Shown here: positions 35,154 through 49,000 of the stretch, in pieces
Position numbering within the stretch: the stretch's first letter is position 1
Layout: every line of letters begins with the position of its first letter
DNA from: Edaphochlamys debaryana
Taxonomy: Eukaryota; Chlorophyta; Chlorophyceae; Chlamydomonadales
Direction of reading: 5' to 3'
Assembly: GCA_016858145.1 (NCBI GenBank)
Contig: JAEHOE010000019.1
Span: 248,001-312,000 of the forward strand
DNA: 64,000 nucleotides
Notes under the pieces: model-generated
Database searches by the model: none
What the model saw: only the letters and a program-made list of their open reading frames with translations
Told to the model about the DNA's origin: nothing
Position numbers and translations under genes: made by a program

Positions 35154-38100
35154 TCACGACGTGTTTGCCTCGCTCAGAGACGGCAGAGGCGGCAGCGGCT
35201 CCGCCGAGCTCGGGCTCGCCTTCACACCAGCGCTCAACTCAGCTGCGTGGCCGGAGTGGCTGCCCAGACCTGTGCCGTCCGTTCCATCGGCCTGAATCTC
35301 CCGCTGCGAGCTCACACGCAGTCGACTCCAGCGGCCGCTGCTGAGCTGCGACGAGTGCGAGCCGTGCTGCGCCGTCGCCTGAGGCCCCACCGTGGCATGC
35401 TGTGCATGCTGCGCCCCTGATCCTGCGCCGGCTCCGAAACCGGCAGCCGCCGGCCCCGAGGAGGCGAACGCATGCGACCCCTGCTGGACCTGCGTGTACC
35501 CAACGGCAGAGGCGCTGCTCCTGTAGATGCGGGGCGTGGCTGCCGTCGTGGCGCCCGCGGGGGGTACGTAGCTGTTGGCGCTGCTAACCCGCGGCCGGGC
35601 GCGAGACAGCGGGGCGCCTTGGGCCAGCAGAGCCGCCGCCGCCGCCTCCGAACCCGGCTGGCCCGACAGCAGTAGGGAGTGAGGAAGCTCCGCGGCGGCG
35701 CCGCCCGCGCCGGCCGCGGCGCCGGCGAAGCTGAGGGCACCGGCACCCGAGGAGGCGACGCCAAGGCTCGGCATGTGGGAGCCTGGGTCAGCCGGCTGCC
35801 CCTCAGCCTGTGGCTGCGGCTGCGGCTGCTGAGGCTGAGCCTGCTGCTGCGGAGGCGGTTGGGTTGCGGTCTGGGGCTGGTGTAGCAGCACGGGCGGGGT
35901 CACGGAGGGCGTCATCATGTGGACGGGCCGGTGGAGCATGCCCCCCGGCTGCGGGAACTGGGGCAGGGACTCGGCTGGGCGCTGCACCAGGTGGGACTGG
36001 CTCCGGCCGAGCTCCCTCCGGACGCCCGTGCTTCCGGTGCTCATCGCTCCGCTGAAAAAGCGCCCGATGGGGTGGTGAGACGCACCCTGGCTCAGACCTG
36101 CCCCCGGCCCCGGCCCCATGATAGGCGCCCAAGCCGATGGCGTGCCGCCGCTGGCGGAGGCGGACACCAGCGGGGCCGCCGCCGCGGCTGCGATACCGCC
36201 GAAGCCGCCAGCTGCGCCGCCGCCGACTGCCTCACCCGGCTGAGACCGGGGCGAGGTCTTGGGCGAACCAGTCGGGCCCTGGATTCCGAATCCAGGGCCT
36301 TGCATGGGGCCCACGTGCGGCGAGCCCGTGGGCACGCCGGCGACACCCAGGCTCGAGTGCGGGTGCGGCGTGAGGGGCTGCTGCGCGGCGGCCATGGCGG
36401 CGGCGGCGGAGGCCGCGGCGGCGGCGTGGTACGCCTGCTGCGCGTGCTGTGCCTCCATGAGGGCCTCGTCGAAGGCCGCGGCCAGCATGCGCTGCAGCAT
36501 TTGGACGAGCGTCGCGGCGCTGGGGCGGCGGCGGGGGTCGTGCGTCCAGCACTGCGACGCGAGGCTCCTGGGGGGGCGCAGGGTGGGACCGGAACGCAGG
36601 GTTCGGGGGAAAGCGGAGCCTGGCGTGGGCATCTGTCGCGGTGTAGCGCAGTGTCGTAAACATCAACAACCTCTGTCAGTCCCGGTGGATTGCGTGGTAG
36701 GGGCTAAAAGGGTCTGAGGGACGGCTAAGCAGTCCATGTACGCACGCGATAGTTTCGCGCACTGGATAGTGTGAACATGCGCCCGCGCCTGCCCCTTCCT
36801 CCAACGCCCACCTGTAGTCGTACGGGATGCGGGGGTGGAAGGACGGCCGTAGCCCGCGCCGCACGAGCCCCGGAAGCTGAGTGGGCGGCACTCCCATGTG
36901 CGGCAGTTGCCCCATGGCGCACTCCCACATCATCATCTGGTACGGCGGATGTACAGCAGGAGACGCAAGCAGGGGCAAGATGCGGAGGTGAGCATTGCCC
37001 ATAAGCGCTCTTGGCCCCGCCCCCAAGTCCCGAGCTCCCTTGACTAAATAGTTAGCAGCACGGCCCCCCTGCTCACCCCGAAGCTGTACACATCGATGCT
37101 CGCATCCAAGGTGGAATCTGCAAGGTGGAAATTGCATGACATGCAGGGCGTAGCGGCGGCGTCAATGCACGCGGATGGACACTTCCGGTATAGGGTGTCG
37201 CGGCAGCGCGGGTGCGAAGTGGGTGCTGACAAACCCAATCGCACGTACGGCGCATGTACGGTGGGTCTCCGGCGCACGTGCTGTCCCACCACCTACCGCG
37301 GAGCATCGCCTCTGGTGCCATGTACGACAGTGAGCCCACGGGCGACAGGCACTGGAGCACGGGCCGCCCGCTGACTGGGTCCACGTCCGTCATCAGCCGT
37401 ACGCAGCCAAAGTCTGCGGTGGTGGACGGAAGAGGCGTGTGGGGATAAGGCGGGTGCCATGGGCGACAGTCAGGGAGGCGGGTTGAGCGTTCGGCTCTTG
37501 GCTCTTGGCTCTGACTAACCGCTAGCGTTCAGCCGTCAGCACGCGGGGGTGTATCTCTTTGGTGCGGTGCAAGCCTTACCGCTCAGCTTGCACGTCCAGC
37601 CCCGAGTGTCTGTGGCGCAGCTGCGCAGCAGCACGTTGGACGGCTTTATGTCGCAGTGGGCTGCGGGCAGAGAGCGGGCAGGGGGCACAGTGAGCAGCCG
37701 GGTTTAGCATAATCGGAACCCAGACCATACGAGGACGCGGATAGGCCTGGTTGCCGTGCGCATTTTGGCTATAGCACACTGCACGCCCCGCACGCGTGGC
37801 GCTCTGTGGCCCCACGCGGCCTCCACGCACCCAGTCGGTGCTCGTGCAGGTGCCGCAGCCCCGACGCCACCTCCAGCAGCGACGTCAGCAGGGCCACATA
37901 GTTGACGAGCGCCGAGGGCGGGGCGGCTGCAATCAGCAAATGAGCGGCAAGGCGCTTTAAGATCTCTATTGCTTCAAGGTTGCCTCAAGCGCTGGTGCAG
38001 CCCGCTGCGGCTGCTAGACAGAGACCAGGCCCAAGAGCGCACGGGTGCTAGGAAGCAGCCCTACCGGTCAGCCCCGGCGCCTGCGACGGGGGCGGTGGGC

Positions 38101-41100
38101 CGATGAGGTTGAATATGCCGGCATCCACGGCGTGCTTCAGCGTGCCAGCGTCGCAGTACTCTGCGGTAACACAGACACAAGCGGGTGGACGTAAGAGCCA
38201 TACATGTGGACAGTGGAGAGCAAACCTCCCACCCAGATTCGTGAGCGGGACGCGTGCTGAACTCACCCATCACAATGGCCGTGTTGCTGAACCCTGCGCG
38301 AGGTGGGGTGATCAGGGGGGCAAGAAGAAGCGTTCAGCACTCCTGGGGAATGAGTCTGGCGCAGCGCGCGTCGGTTTCTCAGACATACACATGGCCGCAC
38401 GCGGCCTGGCCCTCGCTCTCACCCTTGGCCGTGGGGTTGGCGTCGTCGCGCGGGATGAGGCGGTAGCGGCCCTGCTCGTTGGTGTACTCAACCACCACCG
38501 CGTCCGTGAAGAAGTTGAGCACCTGCGGTTGGCGGTTGACGGTTGGCGGTTAGCAGCTGACCAGGGTCTCTCACAACGATTCTACGTAGGTCCGCGCCAA
38601 CTGTGGGCGGCCAGGCGCGGAGCCTGCAATCAAGCAAAACTGGCAGCCGCACTGCGACCCTCGAAACAATACGGCCCAGCGCACCTGCACCACGTGCGGG
38701 TGGCTGATGGCACTGGTGACTGCCACCTCCAGCGCATCCCGCACCAGCCAGCGCTTGTGCCGCTGCTGCTGTTTGAGCAAGTCGGGCAGCGCCGACTGGG
38801 AGGGCGTGCGCTCGGCGGGGCAGCCGCCGCCCAACCCAGCCGCGCCGGCGCTGAGAACGCCCGCTGCGCCCGAGGGGAACACTGGGGCGCTGCCGGCGGC
38901 TGACGGCGTGCCCGGGGCGGCGGTGGCGGCGGAGGCGACGGCGGTGGAGGAGAGGGCCGCATCGCCTGGGAGTGGGTCTGGCTCCTCCGCGGTGGGAATG
39001 ACCTGTACCGCACAGATGTCGAGAGCAGTTCCGACCGGTCAGTCGCCCGTTGCGCAGCCCAAGAATACAACCCATCCCAAATCGCTGTGCAGCCAGGTTG
39101 GGTGGCCGCCAGCTGCCACCCCGTTGGGCGTGTGATGCCGGGCTGTGATCACACCGCGCTCCTGAACCGCGCTCTATCCCCTCGCCCAGCCGCCTTGCTG
39201 TTAGCCCCAAAGCCGTGCTCATTCCCAGCCCTCTCCACATGCAGCCACTATGGCTTTGGCCTCCTTATATCTTTGACCACCGCCGTCCCACCTTGACTGC
39301 CACGATTGAGTTGTACAGCTGGCCCTGGAACACCATGCCCTGCCCGCCCCGGCCGATGACCTTGAGAAGGCGCAGGGAAAAAATGTCCTCCTGACTGGCT
39401 CGCCTGTGTGGGCACAAGGTGGACAGATGGCAATGGAGGACGGGGGCTTGCGGGCACCGTAAGCGGTGGGGTCCGTGCAAAGGTGGTGGGGGTGCGGGGG
39501 GGTGGGCTCAGGCTGCTGGCTGCAAGGGGAAGCCAGTGGCGGACGCGGCCCCTGCCTCGAGCTCACCTGCAGTCCGGCAGTCGGTCCAGCTGCACGGTGC
39601 TCAGGGCGTCGCGTATGCTGCTGATCATCATGCCTGGAGGAAGGGCGCGTGGCGTTTCGTCATTTGGAGCAGAGGGTGAGTTGACAGGTGATTGCCCCGG
39701 CGCACTTGAGAGGGACAACAATCTGACAGAGTTTGCAACTCAGTACCGGTACTCACTGAGCGTTCCCGTGTTGGCACCGGTCACGGCATCCAGCGTCACG
39801 GACACGCCCGTGTCCTCTGCGGGGAGCCGGGCGAATTGCTCTTTAACTCACAAATTATGGCCCACGCCTCTAGTCGACAGTGGAGAAGCAGCACACCAAT
39901 GTGACCCCGAAGCACATGCCCGCCCAGCGCCAGCCTACGCACTCGTTGCTAAACAGGATCCGGCCAGCGCCTCCCTCACCTCCCACGTCGGAGCTCGCGC
40001 GTGTGTGCGTGCTGCGGAAGAGCAGGTTGCCGCTCTGTGCCGTCATGCCGGCGGCGGCCGCCGCCAGCCCCGCGCTGTGACCCGCCACAGCGCCGTCCAT
40101 CTGCCATCCGCTGCCCGTACCCGAGCCCAGCCCACTGCCAGCCCCACACGCGCCGGGCCCTGCCGCCGCCGCGGCTCCCGTGGCGCTTCCCGGCTGCAGC
40201 GCGTGCGGGGCACCGGTCTGGGGGTGGCCGGCGTGGATGTGGGCCGCCCCGGAGCGGGGCCGAGCGCAGGGGGTGGGCAGCGGCGACACGTGGCGCATCG
40301 TTATGCTGGTGGCCATGTTACCTCCCGCCCCAGCTGTGGACTGCGCGCCGCCGCGGCCGCTGCTGAGCACCATGGACACGAAGCGGCCCCACTCGGCGCA
40401 GATGGCGGGGCCCGTCAGAGCCGTGCAGAAGGGCCGGTGCAGCACCTGGCGATGTTGGGTTTTGGGAGGAGGGAGGCGTCAGCGGTTGGCCCCAGACCAA
40501 GGCGCGGAGGTGCGTAGCAGTATTCCTACCGCAGCCCCAGCCCATCCCCAAGCCCGCTAGCAGTCAAGCAACCAGCTGTTTCTCAGGCCCTGCGTGCCCA
40601 CCTGAAGGAGCTGCCTAGCGGACTCCGCCACCTGCTCGAGAATGACCCGTGGGACGCTCTCGGGCGACACGAGGTAAAAGGCCAGCGTGGCCGGCGGCAG
40701 GCCCGACATGCACGCCAGGGAGCCCACGGGGTGGTGCTGAGTCACGGCGCTTGACATGCTGCCGCCCTGGTAGCACGGCAGGTACGACAGGCGGCGACTC
40801 GACTGCACGGCCGCGGGGGGCAGCGCCGGCCCGTGGAAGGAGCTCTGCACCGGGGTGACGCCGGAGACGGAGCCACCGGCTGTGCCAGCGCTGACCGACA
40901 CGCCGGAGCGAATGTTCGAGGCGATGGTCGGGAGGGCCGCGGAGGCCGCTGCCACGCTGGCGCTTGGACCGGGAGCCTCAAAGCTGTTGCAGAAGGCATC
41001 ACTGTCCTCCTCGCCAGCATCCTCCGCCTCGGCCATTAGGTTTAGCGGGTCCGGCACGGGCAGGACGAAGGGGCCAGCGGGCGCCTCGCACGCCGGGTGG

Positions 41101-44100
41101 CTGCCTGCGCCCGAGGCTTGGGCGTGCTGCACGACCGGCAGCGCCGTCGAGGAGTGGCCCCTGAAGCTGTTGAGCACACGGTCGTGGCTGCTCCGCCTGC
41201 AGCGCTCGCCGTGCCCCTGGCTGCTGTTGCGGCCATGGTTTGACGGCTCGCTGCGGTGCGTGGCGGCGGCCAGAGTCGTTGTGGCGGTGGTGGCGCAGGG
41301 CGTCAATACGCGCGTCGCTGCGTCGCTCGTCATGGCTGCAACCGAGGTGGAAGCGAATGACACGGGGCTGGCGGCCACAGAGCCCGACACGACCATGACC
41401 AGGCTGTTGGCGCGCGTGTGCTTTAGTAAGCGCTGTACGATGATGACGTCCTTGTACGGCTGCCGCTCGTCCGACAGACCCAGGAAGGTCGCGACGTTGG
41501 GCACGACTGCCGCCCAACCCAGACCCTGGCCCGGCGCTTGGCTCTGCGCCTGCGTCTGTGAATGGGCCTGGCCTGGACCTGGGCCTGGGGCCGAGTTGTG
41601 GCCCAGGCTTTGGACGTGACATGGGGTCTGGCCCTGGGAAAGTTGACGTCCGAGGCCGGACAGCTTCGGGCCGAGCAAGCCGGGTGTCGCGCCGCTGCCG
41701 CCACTGGTACGAGGCCCGCCGGTGGACAACACCACGCCACTGCCCATGCCCCGAAGGGACATGGACACGCGTGCGGCAGCGGCGGAGGCCGAGGGCGTGG
41801 CGGCGCCGCTGCCGCAGCCGCCGGCACCCGCCACCGCGACGGGTGCCGCACCGTCGAGCTGCTGGACGAGCAAGGTCTGAGCCATGGACGAAGTCAGAGC
41901 CCGCACCCGCAAGGACCCCAGACCGCCCAGCGGCGTTCCCGACCCGAGGCCTCCCAACGGCGGAAGCAGCGCTGGAGACGACGCGCGGCAGAAGTCGGCC
42001 CCCGGCCCACCGCCGCCGGCTCCTCCGCTGTTGCCGCTGGGCAACACGCGGGCGGACGTTCTAGCCATCGCGAAGGTGCCGGCAGGTGCCGGCAGGGTGC
42101 TTGCGTTGCCGGTGGGGTGGCGCTGCAGCTGGCGCACGGGCAGTGCGGCTTCGACCCCAGAGCCGGACACGCCGCCGAGCAGCGTGGCTGAAGGCCCCGT
42201 GACCGACGGCAACGGAGATCCAGACCCCATGCCGCCGTATGGCACCTCGTCAGCCAGCCAGCGTACGACAAGGGACCGAGATGTCGGCCGCGACAGGCTG
42301 GCATTGGCCTGCGACGTTCCCTGCGTCAGCAACCGCACCGCGGCCAAAGGGTCATTGAAGCTCGCAGCTGCGACGCCAGTGTGGAGTGTGGATGGCAGCG
42401 CGGCCAGCGAGGGCGAAGGGGGCACGTGCTCCGCCTGGAAGAATGCTGCCACGCCAGCGCTACGGAAGGCGACTGTATGAACGGGGCGGGGCGGAATGGC
42501 ACCGAGAGCAGCGCGTCAAGGTGCGGAAGCGGCGTATTTGGCAGGCGGATAGGTTGGCGGACACCCTCCCAAGGCCGTGTTGGCACGGCCTGCGCTGCCT
42601 ACCCAGCCCGTGCGATGCAGGGCTCGAAACCCCGGTTAATATCTGACAATGATGGCCACAAGGAGTCGGACTCCCGCGGATACAGACATACGAACCGTGG
42701 TCTATCCACATGCAAGTACATCGCAGGCACCGGTACGGCAGTACGGCAGTACCCACCCGCAGGTAGGACCTCCAGCTCCAGTTTGGACGCCTGGCGCAGC
42801 CCGGCCCGCAGTCCCTCCACCAGCAGCGCCACCGCCTCGTTGACAGTGCAGGCCCGGTGCAGTTGCCCTGCGGTATCCACCGCCTGCACGGGCCCAGAAA
42901 CCAAAGCACGGTCAGGCTGGTCGGGAGCAGAGACGGAGTAAGCATTTGTTGGGCGACAAGGCCTGGGCCCTTGGGCTCATCCTGCCGAGGCACAGCCAGC
43001 CCACACCCCACCGTCTGCAGAACCGCCAGCTCGGACGCGCCCGCAAGCAGCCCAACGGACAGAAACTTGGACAGCTCGACCAGCTCGTCCATGTCGTACA
43101 GGGGGGCATTCACCGGCCTGTGGCGCAGGTGAGGGCCAGTTGGGATATTGCGAAGAAAGCAACGGGGACGTAAACAAGCTCGTAACAGTCCCGCATTCCT
43201 AACAGTCCCGCACGCACGCACCCTTGCAGCGCAGCTGCCAGCACCTCCTCCTGCAGCACGAAGAGCAGGCTGCCATACACGCCACATCCACGCCGAAGGG
43301 GGAGCAGGAGGAGGATGAAGGGCTGGGAGGGCATGTGGTTCGTGTCGGCCAGGCAGTTCGCGGTGACCAGGCTGATACGGTACAGGTCCGGCGGCGTGCT
43401 GACGTGGGTGCGGCCCGAGTGCACGACCGGCAGCTGCGGTGGAGTAGCACAAGGCAAGAGGCGACGTCAGCAAAACATCCCGTACACACTTCAGATGCTC
43501 CTTCCTGCCCCCTGTTAGGGAGCTTGAAGGCTTTCCTGTCTCATCACGTGCACCAAGCTCCCTTAGGCCCCACACGACTCCCCGGCTCATGCGAGCAGCC
43601 CTTCACACACCCCTGTATCCAGTAGAATGGCGTGTGAGGTGAGGGGTCCGGGCGGAACCGCGGACCAGTCACGGGTGGCCTCACGGCCGACCAGCTCCAC
43701 CGTGCCTGCTGGGAGCCCATCAAACGCTGGACCAGCGCTGTGGGTCACCACCCCACACGTCCCATCGCTCGAGTAGAGTATGAGGCTGCGGGGTTGGGGG
43801 TAGAGGGCGCAGCGGCTCAACCGCGGCGCGGGGCTGGTCAGCAGCACTAGCGCGTTGCGTTGCACGGGAGCCGGGTGCCGCCAACCACCGCCTTGCGGCT
43901 TACAAGTATCTCCCCGCACCCTTTGTCCTCATGCACGCCAGCTAGTATGTATGCGCAGCGCAATGTATGTGGGAGCTTAACGCGCAAAAAGCCAACCGAC
44001 TTGCCTCACGAGCGCGGCACCCGTTGCGCCCGCGATTGCGTTTACGCGATCCTTCCAGCTCTCGTTGCTGCTGCTCGTGTCGAGCAGGACGTGCTCAAGA

Positions 44101-44351
44101 AGAGCCCGCAGCAAGTGCGGCCTCGCCCGCGCCTGGCCAAGCAAGTGCGCAGTTCATCTATATGTGAGCAACACGGAAAGAGTGCAGCGGCGTGCACCGC
44201 GCAGCTGGCGCTAACTCACCGGCCGTGGTGGAGCTGGCGTCGGCCCAGCTTGTCCCTTCTTGTCCTTGTCCTTAAGGAGCTCATTTGTTTCGCGAGACTC
44301 TGATGGAGCTTGCCCAAAGCAGCACAAGAACGAGTAGGAACTGCGCAGCAT
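35154..44351 (-). CDS. Large TKL-like protein kinase with GAF-like N-terminus
   Basis: About 21 minus-strand exons fit in phase from ATG at 44351: 44351-44220, 44132-44010, 43898-43611, 43433-43222, 43117-43012, 42883-42757, 42445-40602, 40445-39980, 39816-39757, 39633-39567, 39403-39292, 39002-38685, 38522-38423, 38293-38267, 38160-38065, 37926-37831, 37660-37580, 37413-37297, 37117-37077, 36936-36812, 36567-35154 (about 1983 aa). The N-terminus MLRSSYSFLCCFG has a Cys pair suited to palmitoylation. Residues about 45-330 alternate hydrophobic strands and helices like a degenerate GAF sensor. The kinase domain (about 1150-1541) has GRGGQG, AVK, HCDIKPSNVLL, SDFG, MAPEAM and DVYSFG, with CW..DP..RP at its end. 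The catalytic loop is HCD, not HRD. A Gln/Pro/Ala-rich tail of about 440 residues follows. Likely an active Ser/Thr signalling kinase; substrate unknown. Exon 42445 and the donor at 44010 have alternatives. Confidence 0.85.
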
Positions 44352-46067
44352 CGGCTCTTACGTTCTCCTTTCCCACCCACTAGCCCACAGCGGCATAGGG
44401 TGTTGCGCAATCATATCGCTGCGCGTTCAGACAGTGGATAGCGTCGTGTGCGCCAGTTGAGCCGAGACCGTCAAACATGTACCACGAGTAGCCGCGTAAT
44501 GGCAAATTACTAGGAGAGAACTGCCCTATTGCCTGCACTCTTGGGGGCTGGCACCTTGTGCGTAAAGGCATGGCCGGTACGGGAGGCCGCTCTCGTCAGA
44601 CTTCTTTGCGCCACTTGCGCGCGCTCATTATACGCGCAAGAAGTAGTATGGTGCAACGTGCATTCCACGGACATCCTGGGTCGACAGGCCCCGGCACACG
44701 GTTTTCGCACGAGTTCTTCGCGTGTTTGCAGGTCCCGACGAGGTTAGGAGAGCACTTGGATCATTGCCAAGTCAAAACAGACAGAGTACACAGCGTTGCC
44801 GGCAGTTGTCAACTGGCACGGCCCGTCGCAGCCTTTTGTCCCCCCGTCGGGGCCCCCCTGCCCCCTCTACTACAAGTGCGCCCACCTCTCGCGTCCCCGC
44901 ACTTGCCTGGCCTTCTCAACCTTGGAGCAGAGCGGGCAGAGCTTGCGCGGGGGCGGGTGCGCCGAAGTCTGCTGGCGCCGCGCGCCCACGTTTCTCTGAT
45001 CGCAAGGCCTGGATGGCTGGATGTCACGCCCAGTTACGGGATGGGCGACCAGGGGAGAGCCGACACCCCCCGCCACACTCCCCCCCACAACCAGCCGAGC
45101 AGAGCTCGGCTGACGAGAGTGGTTGGCACCAGGCGCGGTGTGTGCCCAGGGAAGTCGCCCTAGGCAGGCCCGCCCGGAGCGGCGCCCTGCCCCTGCCCTT
45201 CGCGCGGCCCGTCCTGAAGCTGGCGCTCCGGCATCGCTGCGGCTGCTGACTCGCGGCTCCGGCCGCCCTGGTGCTAGGTCAAGTCAATCAGGACGTGAGA
45301 AGGGGCTAGCCAAGTTGTAGTTCTGCCTTACAGTGATCCGGAAGAGCCATAGGCCCGCACATGCACTCTAGCACCAGAAGGGCAGCTCCCAGGCCGCCGC
45401 GGGCGGCCCGGCGACTAGCACTATCGTAGCATGCTTATGCGGTTCACTCCAAAGGACGCCGGACCCATGCCCTGCGTCCGCAGATGAGCACTCCGCCACG
45501 CCCATCCGCGGACACTCAGCCCATACCGATCAAACCAGCATGAACCCTGCACAGGCTTCTCCCCCCAGCAGACCCCCGGGGAGTGGCGGGGACTGGCCCT
45601 GCCGCAAACCAGCCGTGCCGGCAAATTCGGTAGGCCTGACATGGGGCCACCACCAGCACCTCCAACATACCTTCTGTGCACATGGTGATAATCATGGTCC
45701 TCTGTCTGTCGGACCACATTGGATCAGGGTTGGCAGCTTGGCATCAGTCTGCGGCGTCAGTCTGACCTAGTACCTGGCAGGCGCGCCGCGGCTCCAGCCG
45801 TTCGGCGCGTTGAGGGAGGGAGCTGCACACTGAGCCTTTACAAAGCTTCCGCCCTTGACCCTCGCAATCCATCCCCCCATCCTCGCGATAGCAAACGAAC
45901 GCCACCTGGGCACGCTCAGACTCCAAGCCTCCGAGCCGTGAAGTTCCCTGGTACATGCTGCCTGCCTGCATGGTAAATGAGTTGCTTGCGGAAGCCATCC
46001 TTAAGCCGTGGCACCTGAACGGGTCCACTGGCAGCCTACAGTCTCCTACTACCGGTACTCCTGTTAC
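44352..46067. other. Kinase promoter region and MAD3 3' UTR
   Basis: Upstream of the minus-strand kinase start and downstream of the minus-strand MAD3 stop. The right part holds the MAD3 3' UTR with its TGTAA at 45838-45842. The rest should contain the kinase promoter. Small open frames on both strands show no domain. Confidence 0.4.
45838..45842 (-). terminator. TGTAA poly(A) signal, MAD3 gene
   Basis: TTACA on the plus strand, 226 bases downstream of the MAD3 stop at 46068-46070. Another TTACA lies at 45328-45332. Confidence 0.55.
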
Positions 46068-49000
46068 TCAGAAGTTCTCAGTGTCCTCGTAGATCTGGAG
46101 CCCGCCCTGCCCATGTGCATAAGGCGCCGGCCGTGCGTGCTCCGCCGCGACAGGCCGGGCCGACATTCCCCTCCCTGGGGCGGCCCCGAGCGCCGCCCCC
46201 CCGCCGAGCGGCCGCCGCGCCGCCGCTGCCACTGGCGCCGCCGCCATTGCCGCCGGTGCCGCTGCCTGCGCGGACCTTGCCCACCCCATCGGCTCAGCAG
46301 TTAGGCAGCATGTGTCCTCGAAGATCATGGGACCCCCGGGCGCGCCCCCGCTGCCGGCACGAGCTGCCGGCGCCGGCGCACGGGGCAGCCCGAAGACCGT
46401 GTCCTCATAGATGCCCATCCCGCCGCCGCTCGCCACCGCCGCCGCCGAGCCGGCTGACATGCCGCTGCCTCCCGACGCTGCGGCGGCCGCGACGGGTCCC
46501 AAGAAGAATGTGTCTTCGTGGATCGCCAACGACGGCGCCGCCGTAGCCGCCGCCAGACTGGGCCGTGGCGCAGGTGCTGACGAGGACGTGCTGCCGGCGT
46601 TCAGAGCGGACGTCAGGCCCCCGCTTGCCCCGCAGGCCCCGGCCCCGAGGCCCCGGCTGGCGTTGGCCAGGCGGCGCACGTCGGAGTTGCTGATGGGCTT
46701 GTGCGGCCCAGCCTCAGCGCCGCCGCGCCGAACCTGCGAGGGGGCACAACGGAGAAGGAAAGGTTTGGTCAGCTCAGAACAGCAGCCAGGACCTGGACGC
46801 AGCCCCAAGGTGACTGCGTGGAAGAGAACAGTCTTACGCCATGTTATGTACAGCCTGCCCTGACACACCTTGCGTGCCTCCTCGTGCGGAAGAGCCTCGC
46901 TGAACATGTCGTTCAGGGCGTCAAACGCCAGCCGCGTGTGCAGCGTCACAGTCGGCTCGTGCGCGGCCTCGGCTGCCGCCACTGGAGCGGGCGCCGCCGG
47001 TGCTGCCGGCGCGTGTGCCCGCGTCGGCATCGCGGGGGCAGCAGCGCTCAGGCCCAAGCCAGAGCCCGGCCCGGCCCGTTCCTGCTGCGGCACGGCGTCA
47101 GGGCGCTGCCGTGTGGCCTGGTGGGGCAGGTCGTCACTGAACATGTCATTGAGGAGGTCGAAGGCGCCGCGGGTGGAAATGGTGACCGTGGGCTGGGCGT
47201 CGTCGCCGCTTGGGCCAGGCCGGGGCGCCAGCGGCGCGCCGAGGGGCTGACGAGGTCCAGGTTGCGCCAGCGGTGGCGGCGGGTTGTGGGTTGGCGCGGG
47301 CTGCGGCTGCTGCGGCGCGACCGCAACGGCAGCTGCGGCGGGGGCAGCCGAGGGTCCGACAGACCCCAGGGGCCGCCGTAACGGCTCGGGTTGGCGGGTT
47401 GAGCCGGGGCCCGGAGCGGCGTTCTCGCTGGCACCTGCGGACAACTCCGAGGCGGCGGGAGTAGATATGACCTGGCCGAACGCTCGTCGCGCGGACGGAG
47501 CTTGAGAGGGCCCCTGTTGCAAGGAGCCTGCGCCCCCGCCGTTTTCCGGGTCATCCATCCGCAGCGCCGCGATGCCGGCGGCAGCCGATGCCGGCCCTGC
47601 ACTGGTGCTCGCGAGCGCCTGTGCTGCGCTCCCGCTCCTGCTCATCCCGCCCCCGCTGGTGGTCGTGGTGCTGCCCCCAGGGGCTCCGGACACGCTGCAG
47701 CTAGCTCCGCTGCCCGCAGGGGGCCCTTCGGGGCAGCGCCGGAACCAGGCCAGCGCCCGCAGCTCCTCACACGACATCTCTCCCGCGTTGCCGTGCTGCA
47801 GGCCCAGCACCCCGTACCCGCCCGCCGCTTCAGGGACGGGCGTGGGCTGCAAGAGCTGCGAGGCCGGTGGTCGGTAAAAGACGGGGACTGGTGCGGCTGG
47901 CACGGGGGCCGGCGCCGGCGGAAGTGCCGGCTGTGCATGGAGTCCCTCCCGGCCAGAGGCGGCCGGCCCGAGTCCCCGGGTTGCCTGCCCCTGCAGGGCC
48001 GACGCGAGGGGCATGGCGGGCCCACCTGCGGACACCGCAGCCAATGCGGCCGGCTGCAGTGGCGCCGGCGGCTTCGGTTGCAGGCCCCGTAGCAGCGCCG
48101 GCGGTGGTGCCAAGCTCGACAGCAGCGCGTCTCCTGCTGCGCCGCCTGTCCCAGAGGCCCCGGCAGCACCACCGAACAGCGAGTGGCTGGCCTGGGCCGC
48201 CTGTATTCCCGTGCCCGTGCTCAGGCTCGGGAACCCACTGCTCATGGGCCCCGCCGAAGGCCGCTCGTCCTCCTCCTCCTGGAACTCCTCGTCCGTCAGG
48301 ATCTCCAGTCCCCCGCTGCCCCCGCCGGTCCTGCCTCCGGCGCCACCGGGCGCGCCGGGAAAGAGCGAGGCCTGGTTCCAGGCTGCGGGCCGGTCCAGGT
48401 TCTCCTTCCGGATGACGCCGTACGGCTTCAGCTCCCGCAGGTTGTTGACCTGGGTGGCATAGGGGCGTGGTGCATTGTAGCCGACTGATAAACCAGGGCG
48501 TTTACCTGACAAGTTGATGCAAGGCACGAACAGCAAGATGCGAGGGATTCGCCCATGACCCAGCCTTACCTGGGGCATGGCGCTGTACCCCGGCAGCCCG
48601 GGCGGGCCGTTCTCGCCGCCAGAGAACTCGTCATCCGCGGCAATCTCCAGCGGCCGCAGCCCTCGGTGTGGCGCCTGCTGAGCCGGCCTCGACCCAAACA
48701 ACGAGCCGTGCTGCTGATGTGCGGGCCCCGAGGCGCCGAAGATGCCCCCGACCGCTTGCTGCTGCTGTGCTGGCCGCCCCGCCGCCCGGCCCCCGACCAT
48801 GGCCAGAGAGGAGCGCACCGGCTCGGGCGGCGGGGGCCCCATGACCTGCTCGTCCTGGATGCGCCGCTGGATGCGCTGCGCCTGCCGTCGGCATGAAGGG
48901 GGTGCAGTCAGTGGTGGCCGAGGCGTGCCGGAGGGCGTGTCGGTGAGTACTGGGAACAGCGTAGGGAAAGGGCCATCCACCGGATGCTCACCATGCGCTG

